Origin: DAIDKA01 sp049792815
GTDB lineage: Bacteria; Pseudomonadota; Gammaproteobacteria; Steroidobacterales; Steroidobacteraceae
Direction: 5' to 3'
DNA: 55,316 nt
Assembly: GCA_049792815.1 (NCBI GenBank)
Contig: JBARBG010000091.1
Coordinates: 1 to 55,316, forward strand
This document shows, in pieces, positions 24,516 to 32,296 of the stretch (position 1 is its first letter; every line of letters starts with the position of its first letter). The translations under genes were made by a program, and so were the position numbers. The notes beneath the pieces are model-generated. The model saw only the letters and a list, made by a program, of their open reading frames with translations. It was not told the DNA's origin and did no database searches.

Positions 24516-25418
24516 ATGAGTCGCGTGACTGATATCCGCTATGTGGGTTACGGCGTTGTCGATTTCGAGACTGAGCGGGCGTTCTATGGCAAAACCTGGG
24601 GCCTCACGGAGGTCGCCGCGCACAACGGCCTGGCGTGGTTCAAGACCCCGGGAGGCCATGAACACCATACCGTGCGGCTGCGCGGCTCCACGACCAACCA
24701 CCTGGACATCATCGGGTTGGCGACGCACAGCCGCGCCGATGTGGAGGCACTGCATGCGAAGGTCGCCGCCGCCGGTTGCCGGATCGTCCACGATCCGCGC
24801 GACCTTGATGGGCCGGGTGCGGGCTACGCTTTCCGCTTCTTCTCACCGGATGGTCTGCCGTTTGAGATTTCAAGCGGCGTCGCACGCAGCGACAGCCGAT
24901 CGATCGGCCGCTGGGAGGGGCTTCCCGTTCGCATCAGTCACATCGTTCTGCACTCGCCCGACCTTAAGGCGGCGATGCGCTTCTTCACCGGTGTCCTGGG
25001 CTTCCGGGTCAGCGATTGGCTCGGAGATTTCATGTGCTTTCTGCGGTGCAACTCGGCGCATCACCGCCTCGCCATCCTGCCGGGACCGCCCTGCCTGAAT
25101 CATGTCGCCTATGACATGACCGATGTGGACGGCATGATGGCCGGCATTTCCCGTCTGAAGCAGGCCGGTACCGACTTGCGCTGGGGGCCAGGGCGGCATA
25201 CGGCCGGGGACAATACCTTCAGCTATTTCGTGACACCGGCTGGTTTTGCGGTGGAGTACACCGCCGAGCTCGAAGAGGTTGATTTCGAGACTCACCGCGA
25301 ACGGGTCTATCAACCCGCTCCGCGTATCATGGATCAGTGGGGCATCGGTGTGGGTGGACCCCAGAGCATGCCCCACGCCGCCCCCGATCCTTGTCTGTTC
25401 CAGCCCGCACCGGTGTGA
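24516..25418 (+). CDS. Two-domain extradiol (catechol 2,3-) dioxygenase, VOC superfamily
   Basis: A 300-residue type I extradiol dioxygenase. Both VOC repeats are present (about 5-120 and 138-255). The Fe(II) ligand triad sits in the second, as expected: His142 (RISHIVLHS), His196 (LNHVAYDM) and Glu247 (FAVEYTAE). It opens a catechol-like ring between C2 and C3. AGGAGGAG immediately precedes the ATG. The HEHHTVRL and NHLDIIGL segments in the first domain lack the metal set, as in BphC-type proteins. It lies between the hydroxylase and a C-C hydrolase gene, in pathway order. Confidence 0.88.
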   Translation: MSRVTDIRYVGYGVVDFETERAFYGKTWGLTEVAAHNGLAWFKTPGGHEHHTVRLRGSTTNHLDIIGLATHSRADVEALHAKVAAAGCRIVHDPRDLDGPGAGYAFRFFSPDGLPFEISSGVARSDSRSIGRWEGLPVRISHIVLHSPDLKAAMRFFTGVLGFRVSDWLGDFMCFLRCNSAHHRLAILPGPPCLNHVAYDMTDVDGMMAGISRLKQAGTDLRWGPGRHTAGDNTFSYFVTPAGFAVEYTAELEEVDFETHRERVYQPAPRIMDQWGIGVGGPQSMPHAAPDPCLFQPAPV

Positions 25419-25422
25419 ACCC

Positions 25423-26580
25423 ATGGCCCTGTTCGAATTCTTCCCCAATTACATCTGGAATCTTTCGGTGGCCATGGCGCTGGAAAGTGGCGCCCAGATC
25501 GGTGAGATCGTGGACATGTGTCAGCCGCTGCGTGATGCGGCCGCACAGGGCGAGGATGCGGGCACGCCCGAGTTCATGCAGCGCTGGGTGGCGGTGGCCG
25601 ATAGGCTCATCGGCCTTGCCGCCGAGGATGAGTCACGCGGGCGCCGCTATTCCGCCTCGAACAAGCTCGAGCGTGCGGCTCTGTACCTGTTCGTGGCGGA
25701 GCGGATGCAGGCGCAGGGTTCGGGCGGGCGGGAGGCCACCTATGCCCGGGCCCGCACCGTCTTCGACCGGTCTACCCACCTGGGTCACATCAGCCGCGAG
25801 CGCGTCGAAATCCCGCTCACACACGGAACCATGCCCGCGCTTTACTGCCGCGCGCCGGGGCGAGGAGCTCGTCCGGTCGTGGTGTATTGCAACGGCCTGG
25901 ATAGCTGCAAGGAACTGCTCTACTGGTCGCGCCTGCCCGAGGCACTCGCCCGGCGCGGCGTATCCACTTTGTGCGTGGATCAGCCGGGGAGCGGTGAAGC
26001 CTTGCGCCTGCAGAGTCTTCCGGTCGATCCACACAGCGAGCGCTGGGCGTCCAAGGCCGTCGACTGGCTTGAAAAGCAACCCGACAGCGATCCCAAACGG
26101 ATGGGCATGACCGGCATCAGCCTCGGCGGTCATTTCGCACCGCGCGCCGTCGCGCTCGAGCCGCGCTTTGCGGCGGGCGCCGTCTGGGGTGCCAACCACA
26201 ATTGGGCGCAGGTGCAGCTCAAGCGCCTCAAGCGCGAGGGCGAGAACCCCGTGCCGCATTATTGGGCGCACGTCATGTGGGCCTTCGGTGCGCGCGACAT
26301 GACGGAGTTCTTGAACCGCGCGGCCGATATGCACCTGAATGGTGTCATGGAGCAAATCCGCGTGCCATTTCTGGTGACGCACGGGGCCAAGGATCGCCAG
26401 ATCGCGCTTGACTATGCGCAGCAAAGCTACGACCAGCTCATCAACGCGCCGGTCCGCGAACTGAAGGTCTTCACCGAGCGCGAGGGGGGCGTCGAGCATG
26501 TCGGCGCCGATAACATGGCCTACGCCCGCGACTACATCGCCGACTGGTTCGCCGAGCAGTTGGGCGGGAGTATGGGGTGA
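25423..26580 (+). CDS. Alpha/beta hydrolase, FrsA / 2,6-dihydroxypseudooxynicotine hydrolase-like
   Basis: A 385-residue hydrolase. The N-terminal 115 residues are a helical cap (FVAERMQAQGS, YARARTVFDRS) and the core has nucleophile elbow GISLGGH (Ser233), an acid in THGAKDRQI and a histidine in GGVEHVGADN. This architecture, with the cap in front of the core, is that of the C-C bond hydrolase of the nicotine pathway and of FrsA, not of MhpC/BphD enzymes whose cap is internal. It probably hydrolyses the ring-cleavage product. It starts four bases after the dioxygenase stop, so the two are tightly coupled. Confidence 0.85.
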   Translation: MALFEFFPNYIWNLSVAMALESGAQIGEIVDMCQPLRDAAAQGEDAGTPEFMQRWVAVADRLIGLAAEDESRGRRYSASNKLERAALYLFVAERMQAQGSGGREATYARARTVFDRSTHLGHISRERVEIPLTHGTMPALYCRAPGRGARPVVVYCNGLDSCKELLYWSRLPEALARRGVSTLCVDQPGSGEALRLQSLPVDPHSERWASKAVDWLEKQPDSDPKRMGMTGISLGGHFAPRAVALEPRFAAGAVWGANHNWAQVQLKRLKREGENPVPHYWAHVMWAFGARDMTEFLNRAADMHLNGVMEQIRVPFLVTHGAKDRQIALDYAQQSYDQLINAPVRELKVFTEREGGVEHVGADNMAYARDYIADWFAEQLGGSMG

Positions 26581-26597
26581 ATTCAGGGGACTTGGAC

Positions 26598-27164
26598 ATG
26601 TCATTAGGACCTATTCGCCGCGTCGTCACGGGCCACGACACCGGCGGCAACGCCATCATTGAGGAAGACGGACCGCCTGCACGCATCCAGAGAATCGGTG
26701 GCGCTCACGGCCCGCTCTTCTATGAGGTCTGGAACACGCGCGAGACGCCTGCACGCATCGACCGGACCTCCGGCGAGCCGTCCGAGGCGGGGATCAGCCT
26801 CGCACCACCGAAAAATGGCACCCGCATCCGGGTACTCGACATTGCACCCGATGACACAAGTCTCGAGACGTTGACGCCGGAGCAGGCTCGCGCTCATTTC
26901 GCCGAAGTCGGTGCCACCGAGGCCTCCTCCCATGCCGGGGCCGCGTCGCGCCACGCTTTCATGCACCGCACCGAGACCGTCGATTACGGCATCGTGCTGG
27001 AGGGCGAGTTGACGCTCATCATGGATGTGGGCGAGACCGTCATTCGCCCCGGAGACATTGTCATTCAGCGAGGCACCAATCATGGTTGGGCCAATCGCTC
27101 TGGGAAGCCCTGCCGTATCGTCTTCGTGCTGATCGACGGAGCCTATCAGGGCGGTCTTAAGTGA
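26598..27164 (+). CDS. Cupin-domain protein
   Basis: 188 residues with a single C-terminal cupin: HAFMHRTETVDYGIVLEGEL (about 120-140) and IRPGDIVIQRGTNHGWAN (about 155-172). The second motif keeps G(D)...P/R-G-x-x-H. The first has His, Glu and Tyr but not the full HxH pair, so a metal site is possible but not certain. The N-terminal half (VVTGHDTGGNAIIEEDGPP) is typical of a family found in aromatic-compound operons, sometimes called cupin decarboxylase-like. GGGGA supports ATG 26598; a GTG at 26577 that overlaps the hydrolase stop is an alternative. It probably acts on a ring-cleavage intermediate. Confidence 0.8.
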   Translation: MSLGPIRRVVTGHDTGGNAIIEEDGPPARIQRIGGAHGPLFYEVWNTRETPARIDRTSGEPSEAGISLAPPKNGTRIRVLDIAPDDTSLETLTPEQARAHFAEVGATEASSHAGAASRHAFMHRTETVDYGIVLEGELTLIMDVGETVIRPGDIVIQRGTNHGWANRSGKPCRIVFVLIDGAYQGGLK

Positions 27165-27174
27165 AGGCCGGACA

Positions 27175-28194
27175 ATGAGACTTGCGACCCGAGTCAACGA
27201 CACACCGGACGGCGAGCTTATTGTCGTATCAGAAGATCAGGGGCGCGCCCTTGTCGCAGGATCTCGCTGGCCGAATCTGCTGTCAGCGTTCGGTGACTGG
27301 TCCGCCGCGGAAGCACAGCTGAGGGCCGTGGCTGCTCGGCTCGCGACAGGGGAGGGCGAACGGTTCGATCCTGCGCGCCTGCGCGCACCGCTGCCGCGTA
27401 CCTGGCAGTGGCTGGACGGGTCTGCCTTCCAGGTCCACTCCGATCTCATGCAGGTGGCCTTCGGCACCGAGCCGCTCCCGCGCGACCGGCCGCTCATGTA
27501 TCAGGGTCTCTCCGACCGCTTCTACGGTCCTTTCGAACCCGTTCCATTCCGCAGCGAGGCCGATGGGATCGACTTTGAAGGCGAGTTCGGCATCATCGTC
27601 GACGCGGTGCCCATGGGGACCCGCGCGGCCGAGGCGCAGACCTATATCAAACTGATCGTGCAGCTCAACGATTGGTCGCTGCGCAGTCTGGCCGTTCCGG
27701 AAATGAAAACCGGCTTTGGGTGGATCCAGGCCAAGCCCCCCTGCTCCATGGCACCCTTCGCGGTCACACCCAATGAACTGGGTGCGGCGTGGTGCGACGG
27801 CCGCGTGTGCCTGGATTTGGCAATCGACTGGAACGGCCAGCGCTTCGGCAACGCCAATGGCCGCGAAATGGCCTTTGGCTTTCACGAACTTATCGCCCAT
27901 GCCGCCGCTACGCGCGACCTGGTCGCCGGCACGGTCATCGGCTCGGGCACGGTGGCCAATACTGATCATGCGAAGGTTGGATCAAGCTGTATTGCCGAGC
28001 GGCGTGCGATTGAAATTATCAGCGAAGGAAGGCCGAAAACTGATTTCATGGTCTTCGGGGATCGCGTGCGAATGGAAGCCCGGTTCCCTGGCGGTGACAG
28101 CCCCTTCGGGGTTATTGCGCAGACGGCGGTTGAACGCCAAATAATTCGGCGCGGGCCGCCCGATATTGAGCAAAGTCGGGATACTCAGTTCTGA
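27175..28194 (+). CDS. Fumarylacetoacetate hydrolase (FAH) family protein
   Basis: A 339-residue FAH-fold enzyme. Metal ligands Glu135 and Glu137 are in DFEGEFGI and Asp166 in QLNDWSLR; the signature continues with KTGFGWIQAKPP and the VIGSGTVAN strand. FAH enzymes hydrolyse or hydrate acyl-pyruvates and oxo-dienoates, or decarboxylate them, the usual late steps after extradiol cleavage. The long N-terminal domain (about 1-95) matches FAHD2/fumarylacetoacetase-like members. It is the last gene of the LysR-led operon, 10 bases after the cupin gene, and converges with an oxidoreductase on the other strand. Confidence 0.88.
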   Translation: MRLATRVNDTPDGELIVVSEDQGRALVAGSRWPNLLSAFGDWSAAEAQLRAVAARLATGEGERFDPARLRAPLPRTWQWLDGSAFQVHSDLMQVAFGTEPLPRDRPLMYQGLSDRFYGPFEPVPFRSEADGIDFEGEFGIIVDAVPMGTRAAEAQTYIKLIVQLNDWSLRSLAVPEMKTGFGWIQAKPPCSMAPFAVTPNELGAAWCDGRVCLDLAIDWNGQRFGNANGREMAFGFHELIAHAAATRDLVAGTVIGSGTVANTDHAKVGSSCIAERRAIEIISEGRPKTDFMVFGDRVRMEARFPGGDSPFGVIAQTAVERQIIRRGPPDIEQSRDTQF

Positions 28195-28234
28195 TACGCG
28201 CCGTCCGCAAGCAGTTCGAGCCTTCAGCGTCGGC

Positions 28235-29218
28235 TCAGAACGTGATGACCACTTTCCCGACCTGCTCGTTGCTCTCAAGATACCGGTAGGCCTCAACGGT
28301 CTTGGAAAACGGGAAACTGCGCGCGATCTCCGGCTTGAATGAACCGTTGACCAGATGATCGTAGATATATTGCTTCATCACATCCCAGGCAGGCGTGCCT
28401 CGCAACTCATTGAAGGTGTAGCCGTATACAGCGATCCGACGCCCGAAGGCTGACATCGGAAACGGCGTCGGGTGGCCCGACAACATCCCGTAGATGAAGA
28501 TGACGCCCCCGTTCGCGGTTGCCTGCCCCAGGGCGTTGATTGTGTCGCCGCCGACGGGATCGAACACGACACGCGCACCCTGTCCGGCGGTAATCTCCTG
28601 AACGCGCGCCACGAGGTTCTCCTGACCCGTGACAATCACGTGGTCGGCACCCAGTGCGAGCAACCGGTCCTTCTTGGCGGCGGTCCGGGTGGTAGCAATC
28701 GAAATCCCACCTTGTGCTCTGATGATCTGGATCGCTGCCAAACCAACCGAGGAACTGGCCGCGGTGACGATGACAAAGTCGCCACCGGACACCTTGCCGA
28801 ATGGCACGAGCGCCCCATAGGCCGTGCAGTACTGCATCCAGATCGCCGCGCCTTCTGCGGCGGAGAGTGATTCCGGCACGGCAGCCAAGACGTTCGCCGG
28901 CACGACAGCCGTTTCGGCGAGAACCGGATATCGGTTCATGGAGAAACCCGGAATCGTCCCGTAGCGATGGCCCACCAACGACGCGTCGACACCGGTTCCA
29001 ACAGCCGTTAAGGTTCCGACGGCCTCGTAACCTAAGCCGGATGGGAGCTCGGGCTTCTCCATGTAAAGGCCGTGGAAGTACAGGCTTTCGGCGCGATTGA
29101 GGCCGACAGCTTCTACCTTCAGCGAGACTTCCCCTGCGCCCGGCCGGCGATCGACGATGTCCTCGAACCGCAGCACTTCGGGGCCGCCAAGATGGCTAAA
29201 GCGGATAGCGCGCGACAT
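28235..29218 (-). CDS. Medium-chain dehydrogenase/reductase, zeta-crystallin-like quinone oxidoreductase
   Basis: A 327-residue MDR protein. The start SRAIRFSHLGGPEVLRFED is the classical quinone-oxidoreductase opening; AVGLNRAESLYFHG replaces the zinc-ligand segment, so catalytic zinc is probably absent. The nucleotide-binding loop is VTAASSSVGLAAIQI and the second marker is VFDPVGGDTINAL. It uses NAD(P)H to reduce enones or quinones. GGGAGGA precedes the ATG. It converges with the ring-cleavage operon and may be separate from it, though reduction of an unsaturated intermediate is conceivable. Confidence 0.88.
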   Translation of the reverse strand: MSRAIRFSHLGGPEVLRFEDIVDRRPGAGEVSLKVEAVGLNRAESLYFHGLYMEKPELPSGLGYEAVGTLTAVGTGVDASLVGHRYGTIPGFSMNRYPVLAETAVVPANVLAAVPESLSAAEGAAIWMQYCTAYGALVPFGKVSGGDFVIVTAASSSVGLAAIQIIRAQGGISIATTRTAAKKDRLLALGADHVIVTGQENLVARVQEITAGQGARVVFDPVGGDTINALGQATANGGVIFIYGMLSGHPTPFPMSAFGRRIAVYGYTFNELRGTPAWDVMKQYIYDHLVNGSFKPEIARSFPFSKTVEAYRYLESNEQVGKVVITF

Positions 29219-29312
29219 TCTTCATTCCTCCCTTCGATGTGAACCCGAGACTAGGCCTGGTGCAACCAGAGAACCGCCAAGTCAAGGACGTGGACCATAT
29301 TGGGTAGCGTAA

Positions 29313-29402
29313 GCCAACCAAGGGATCGGTCTGCAGATCGTAAAGGAACTCGTCGCTAAAGGCCTAACGGTGCTGATTGGGTCGCGCAATCTTGAGCGTA
29401 TC
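29313..29402 (+). pseudogene. Fragment of a short-chain dehydrogenase/reductase
   Basis: The frame reads ANQGIGLQIVKELVAKGLTV then LIGSRNLER, the first beta-alpha-beta unit of an SDR (GxxxGIG nucleotide site and GSRNxxR). A stop codon sits directly before it and the frame carries no SDR sequence after it. So about 30 codons remain from a gene of 250. The rest of the 389-base gap 29219-29607 holds nothing I recognise. Confidence 0.65.
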
Positions 29403-29607
29403 TGTCAGGAATGCGGCCACCTAGACGTGCTCTCGAAGATAGTTCGACCGAGCGGAGCGTCAGATGTTCAGATCATGGGGAACCGTGTTGCATTTGCGAT
29501 AATTGGTATTATAAGCCACATTATGAGGCTCGCCGTAACGTCGATCGGACGGCGATTCGCGCGAGCGCGTAGGCTTGATTGCGCGCGTCTGGGAACCCGG
29601 GACACCA

Positions 29608-29955
29608 ATGCTTCAGATCAATCACGATAGCCGTGCACACCGACTGTCGGCACAACTCGAGGGGCACACAGGGCAACTGGACTACGAGCTCGACGTCACA
29701 GTCATGAGCATCATTAGCACCCGTGTTCCCGGCCCCATCGGTGGTCGCGGCGTCGCGGCCGAATTGATGCGCAGTGCCCTTGAATTGGCTGCTGCCAATG
29801 GCTGGACCGTGAAGCCCGTATGCAGTTATGCCGTGGCGTATATGAAAAAACATCCCACTCTTGGGACCACTGCACACCTTGAGGAGCTGCTCGACGAAGC
29901 ACTCGAGGAATCATTCCCAGCCAGCGATTCACCCGCAGTCGGTCGAGTCGACTAG
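29608..29955 (+). CDS. GNAT-family acetyltransferase (YidJ-like) with an acidic SFPASD tail
   Basis: 115 residues. The first 85 are a minimal GNAT: LDYELDVTVMSIISTRVP, the acetyl-CoA loop GGRGVAAELMRSALELA, and VKPVCSYAVAYMKKHP, the pattern of small YidJ-like acetyltransferases. A second short block follows: LLDEALEESFPASDSP. I recognise this motif from small standalone proteobacterial proteins of unknown function; here it is fused to the enzyme. The start lacks a clear ribosome site (GGGA only). It lies just after the SDR fragment and 64 bases before the cytochrome b gene. Confidence 0.8.
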   Translation: MLQINHDSRAHRLSAQLEGHTGQLDYELDVTVMSIISTRVPGPIGGRGVAAELMRSALELAAANGWTVKPVCSYAVAYMKKHPTLGTTAHLEELLDEALEESFPASDSPAVGRVD

Positions 29956-30019
29956 CCTGATGCAAGGATGGCAAAAGGCATCATTCGGTTACCGGCAGGA
30001 AGCCGCGGAGGTCTGAGCT

Positions 30020-30907
30020 TTGGACGATTTCCATCCCGTGAAGGCTGCCACTGTGCGCTATCGGTACCGGCGTCACCCGTGGCCGATACGCGTCATGCAT
30101 TGGATCAACGTCCTCGCGGTATCGATCTTGCTGATGAGCGGGCTTCAGATCTTTAACGCCGATCCGATGCTCAATTGGGGGAAATCCTCTTACAACGGGC
30201 GCCCCCCTTTACTGCAGCTGGACGCCGAGCAGGCCCCGGACGGAAAGCTCATGGGGACTACCGAACTGTTCGGCAAGTCATATCACACCACCGGCTTCCT
30301 TGGTGCCTCCAAAGAGGGGGGCGGTGAACTCACGGAGCGCGGATTCCCGTCCTGGCTGACGATTCCGAGCACACAGGATCTGGCGATGGGCCGCCGCTGG
30401 CATTTTTCCTTTGCGTGGCTATTTGTGCTCAACGGCATTGCATACGTCATCTACTCGGTCTGGACTCGGCACTTGCCACGGGATCTCGTTCCCACGCACC
30501 GCGACTGGCGCAGCATAGGTCGCTCATTCCTGGATCACCTGCGTTTCAAGCACCCTCGGGGTGAGGATGCCAAGCACTACAATGTCCTGCAGAAGCTTGC
30601 GTACCTTGCGCTGATCTTCGGTGTGTTGCCCCTTCTCATACTCATGGGACTGGCGATGTCCCCGCGACTTGATTCGGCGTGGGCGGGATGGGTCGATGTC
30701 GTCGGCGGCCGCCAGTCCGCACGCACCCTGCATTTCCTCGGGGCGACACTCATGGTTGTTTTCGTCCTGATCCATGTGTTTGAAGTGCTGATATCCGGGT
30801 TATGGAATAACCTGCGTTCAATGATTAGTGGCTCCTACGAAATTGACTCTCCCGCGTCCGCCCCGGCGACCACTCCCCTCGCCGTGAATGGAGATAGCCT
30901 GTCATGA
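30020..30907 (+). CDS. Cytochrome b561-type membrane subunit
   Basis: A 295-residue integral membrane protein of the thiosulfate reductase/Ni-Fe hydrogenase b-type family. Predicted helices include MHWINVLAVSILLMSGLQIF, FSFAWLFVLNGIAYVIYSVW, LAYLALIFGVLPLLILMGLA and LHFLGATLMVVFVLIHVFEV. Candidate heme b ligands are the histidines of RVMHWIN, RRWHFSF, TLHFLG and LIHVFEV. A long periplasmic loop (about 50-115) follows the first helix. TTG at 30020 has GGAGG eight bases upstream. Its last four bases overlap the molybdopterin protein gene, so it is that enzyme's membrane electron partner. Confidence 0.85.
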   Translation: MDDFHPVKAATVRYRYRRHPWPIRVMHWINVLAVSILLMSGLQIFNADPMLNWGKSSYNGRPPLLQLDAEQAPDGKLMGTTELFGKSYHTTGFLGASKEGGGELTERGFPSWLTIPSTQDLAMGRRWHFSFAWLFVLNGIAYVIYSVWTRHLPRDLVPTHRDWRSIGRSFLDHLRFKHPRGEDAKHYNVLQKLAYLALIFGVLPLLILMGLAMSPRLDSAWAGWVDVVGGRQSARTLHFLGATLMVVFVLIHVFEVLISGLWNNLRSMISGSYEIDSPASAPATTPLAVNGDSLS

Positions 30908-31707
30908 GTCGAGTCAAGCGCACATCAATGACGCCGGTGCCCCCCTTCGCTTCAGGACGTCGGCACTTTCTGTGGCGATTTCTTGCCGGCGCATCCGCAC
31001 TCGCTCTCGCGGGCTGCGACGCGATTACCAACAGCCGCTGGGGCGCAAAGTCGTTGCAGTTGGAGGAGTCCGCCAATCGCGGTGCCCAAAGGGGCCTGAC
31101 CGCAGACACCTCGCTGGCCCAGGAGTTTACCGAGGCAGATCTATCTCCTCAGTTCCGCAGCAACGGCACGTCCAGTCCCGAAGACGCCCAATATCAGCGC
31201 TTGGCGGCTAATGCGTTTCGTGACTGGCGACTGAAGATCGACGGCCTCGTTCAAGTGCCGCTCGAATTGTCTCTGGTGCAACTTCGTGCGATGAAGTCAC
31301 GCACCCAGATTACGCGGCACGACTGCGTCGAAGGGTGGAGCGCGATCGGCAAGTGGCGCGGTGCGCCCTTGAGTGAGGTATTGGCCCTGGCGCAGCCGTC
31401 GAGCGCCGCGAGATTCGTCGTATTCCATTGCGCGGACCCGATGGACGATGTGGGCACGCGTTACTACGAGAGCATCGGCCTGCAGGATGCCAGACATCCT
31501 CAAACGATCTTGGCTTACGAGTTAAACGACAAGGCGCTTCCCATTCCGAACGGCGCACCCATCCGCGTTCGCGTTGAGCGTCAATTGGGCTACAAGATGG
31601 CAAAGTACATCATGCGGATCGAGCTGGTCGAGCACCTCCATGGCATTGGCGGTGGAAATGGCGGTTACTGGGAGGACCAAGGATACGAATGGTACGCAGG
31701 GATTTAA
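30904..31707 (+). CDS. Molybdopterin-dependent oxidoreductase, sulfite oxidase/YedY (MsrP) fold
   Basis: 267 residues. A Tat-like signal (SGRRHFLWRFLAGASALALAGC) ends in a lipobox (Cys38), so the protein may be an exported lipoprotein. The Mo-coordinating cysteine is Cys141 in TRHDCVEGWSAIGKWRG, the hallmark of this fold, followed by FHCADPMDD, NGAPIRVRVERQLGYK and YWEDQGYEWY. With the cytochrome b561 partner it probably moves electrons between quinones and a periplasmic substrate; MsrP repairs methionine sulfoxide, but its partner MsrQ is a different membrane family, so the substrate is uncertain. It overlaps the upstream gene by ATGA. Confidence 0.88.
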   Translation: MSRVKRTSMTPVPPFASGRRHFLWRFLAGASALALAGCDAITNSRWGAKSLQLEESANRGAQRGLTADTSLAQEFTEADLSPQFRSNGTSSPEDAQYQRLAANAFRDWRLKIDGLVQVPLELSLVQLRAMKSRTQITRHDCVEGWSAIGKWRGAPLSEVLALAQPSSAARFVVFHCADPMDDVGTRYYESIGLQDARHPQTILAYELNDKALPIPNGAPIRVRVERQLGYKMAKYIMRIELVEHLHGIGGGNGGYWEDQGYEWYAGI

Positions 31708-31832
31708 TCCACAATTGAAGGTGGGGTGTGCGCCAGGTCGCGCTATTCGACTTAACCGCGCTCGAACGGCAAGTCAAGCCGGGCACTTGAGTGTCGGGGT
31801 TCGGGCGCCGATGGTTGGAATTGCCTGAATGC

Positions 31833-32225
31833 CTAGTTCTTCGCGAGAAAGGCCTGCCCGAAGGCCTCGCTTGCCCGGTCGATCACGCCATTGAACATTT
31901 CTCGCAGCCCCGGGGCCATCCGAATCAGGCGCGAGCGAGCGTCACGCGGGTTCTCGTGTTCCTCAAGGTAGCCCTCGGCGATCGCCTGGCGCACATATTT
32001 CATGGCCGTCTGCACGCTTACGCCCTGTACCAGTTCGTAGGCATCGGTTTTGCTCACCGCGTCATTCCCGCGTAACCACAGCTCGGTGAACAGTCGCGAA
32101 AAATAGATGTCTCCCAGGCCCACCCGGTGAAAGGCGGAGACCCAAGCATCGTCGAGCTCGCGCAGCGCGATCAGGAAGCGCGTGCGCCGCTCCTGCAGCC
32201 CACGCGCCGTCTTCTTATTAGCCAA
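31833..32225 (-). CDS. MarR-like winged-helix regulator
   Basis: A 130-residue protein. A helical start (RRTRFLIALRELDDAW) is followed by FTELWLRGNDAVSKTDAYELV, a recognition-helix-like SVQTAMKYVRQAIAEGYLEEHENPRDARSRLIRMAPG with the MarR wing pattern (DxRSR.I), and a C-terminal dimer helix. TTG at 32225 is preceded by AAGGTGA and is the only reasonable start. It converges with the YedY-type gene and lies downstream of the creatininase gene on the same strand, 71 bases apart. Its target is not evident. Confidence 0.7.
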   Translation of the reverse strand: MANKKTARGLQERRTRFLIALRELDDAWVSAFHRVGLGDIYFSRLFTELWLRGNDAVSKTDAYELVQGVSVQTAMKYVRQAIAEGYLEEHENPRDARSRLIRMAPGLREMFNGVIDRASEAFGQAFLAKN

Positions 32226-32296
32226 GTATCACCTTGCCAGCACCGCAAAGCGTGGATCGTAGTCGATAGGATGGGTGCCGGTCACGCGATCCGCGA

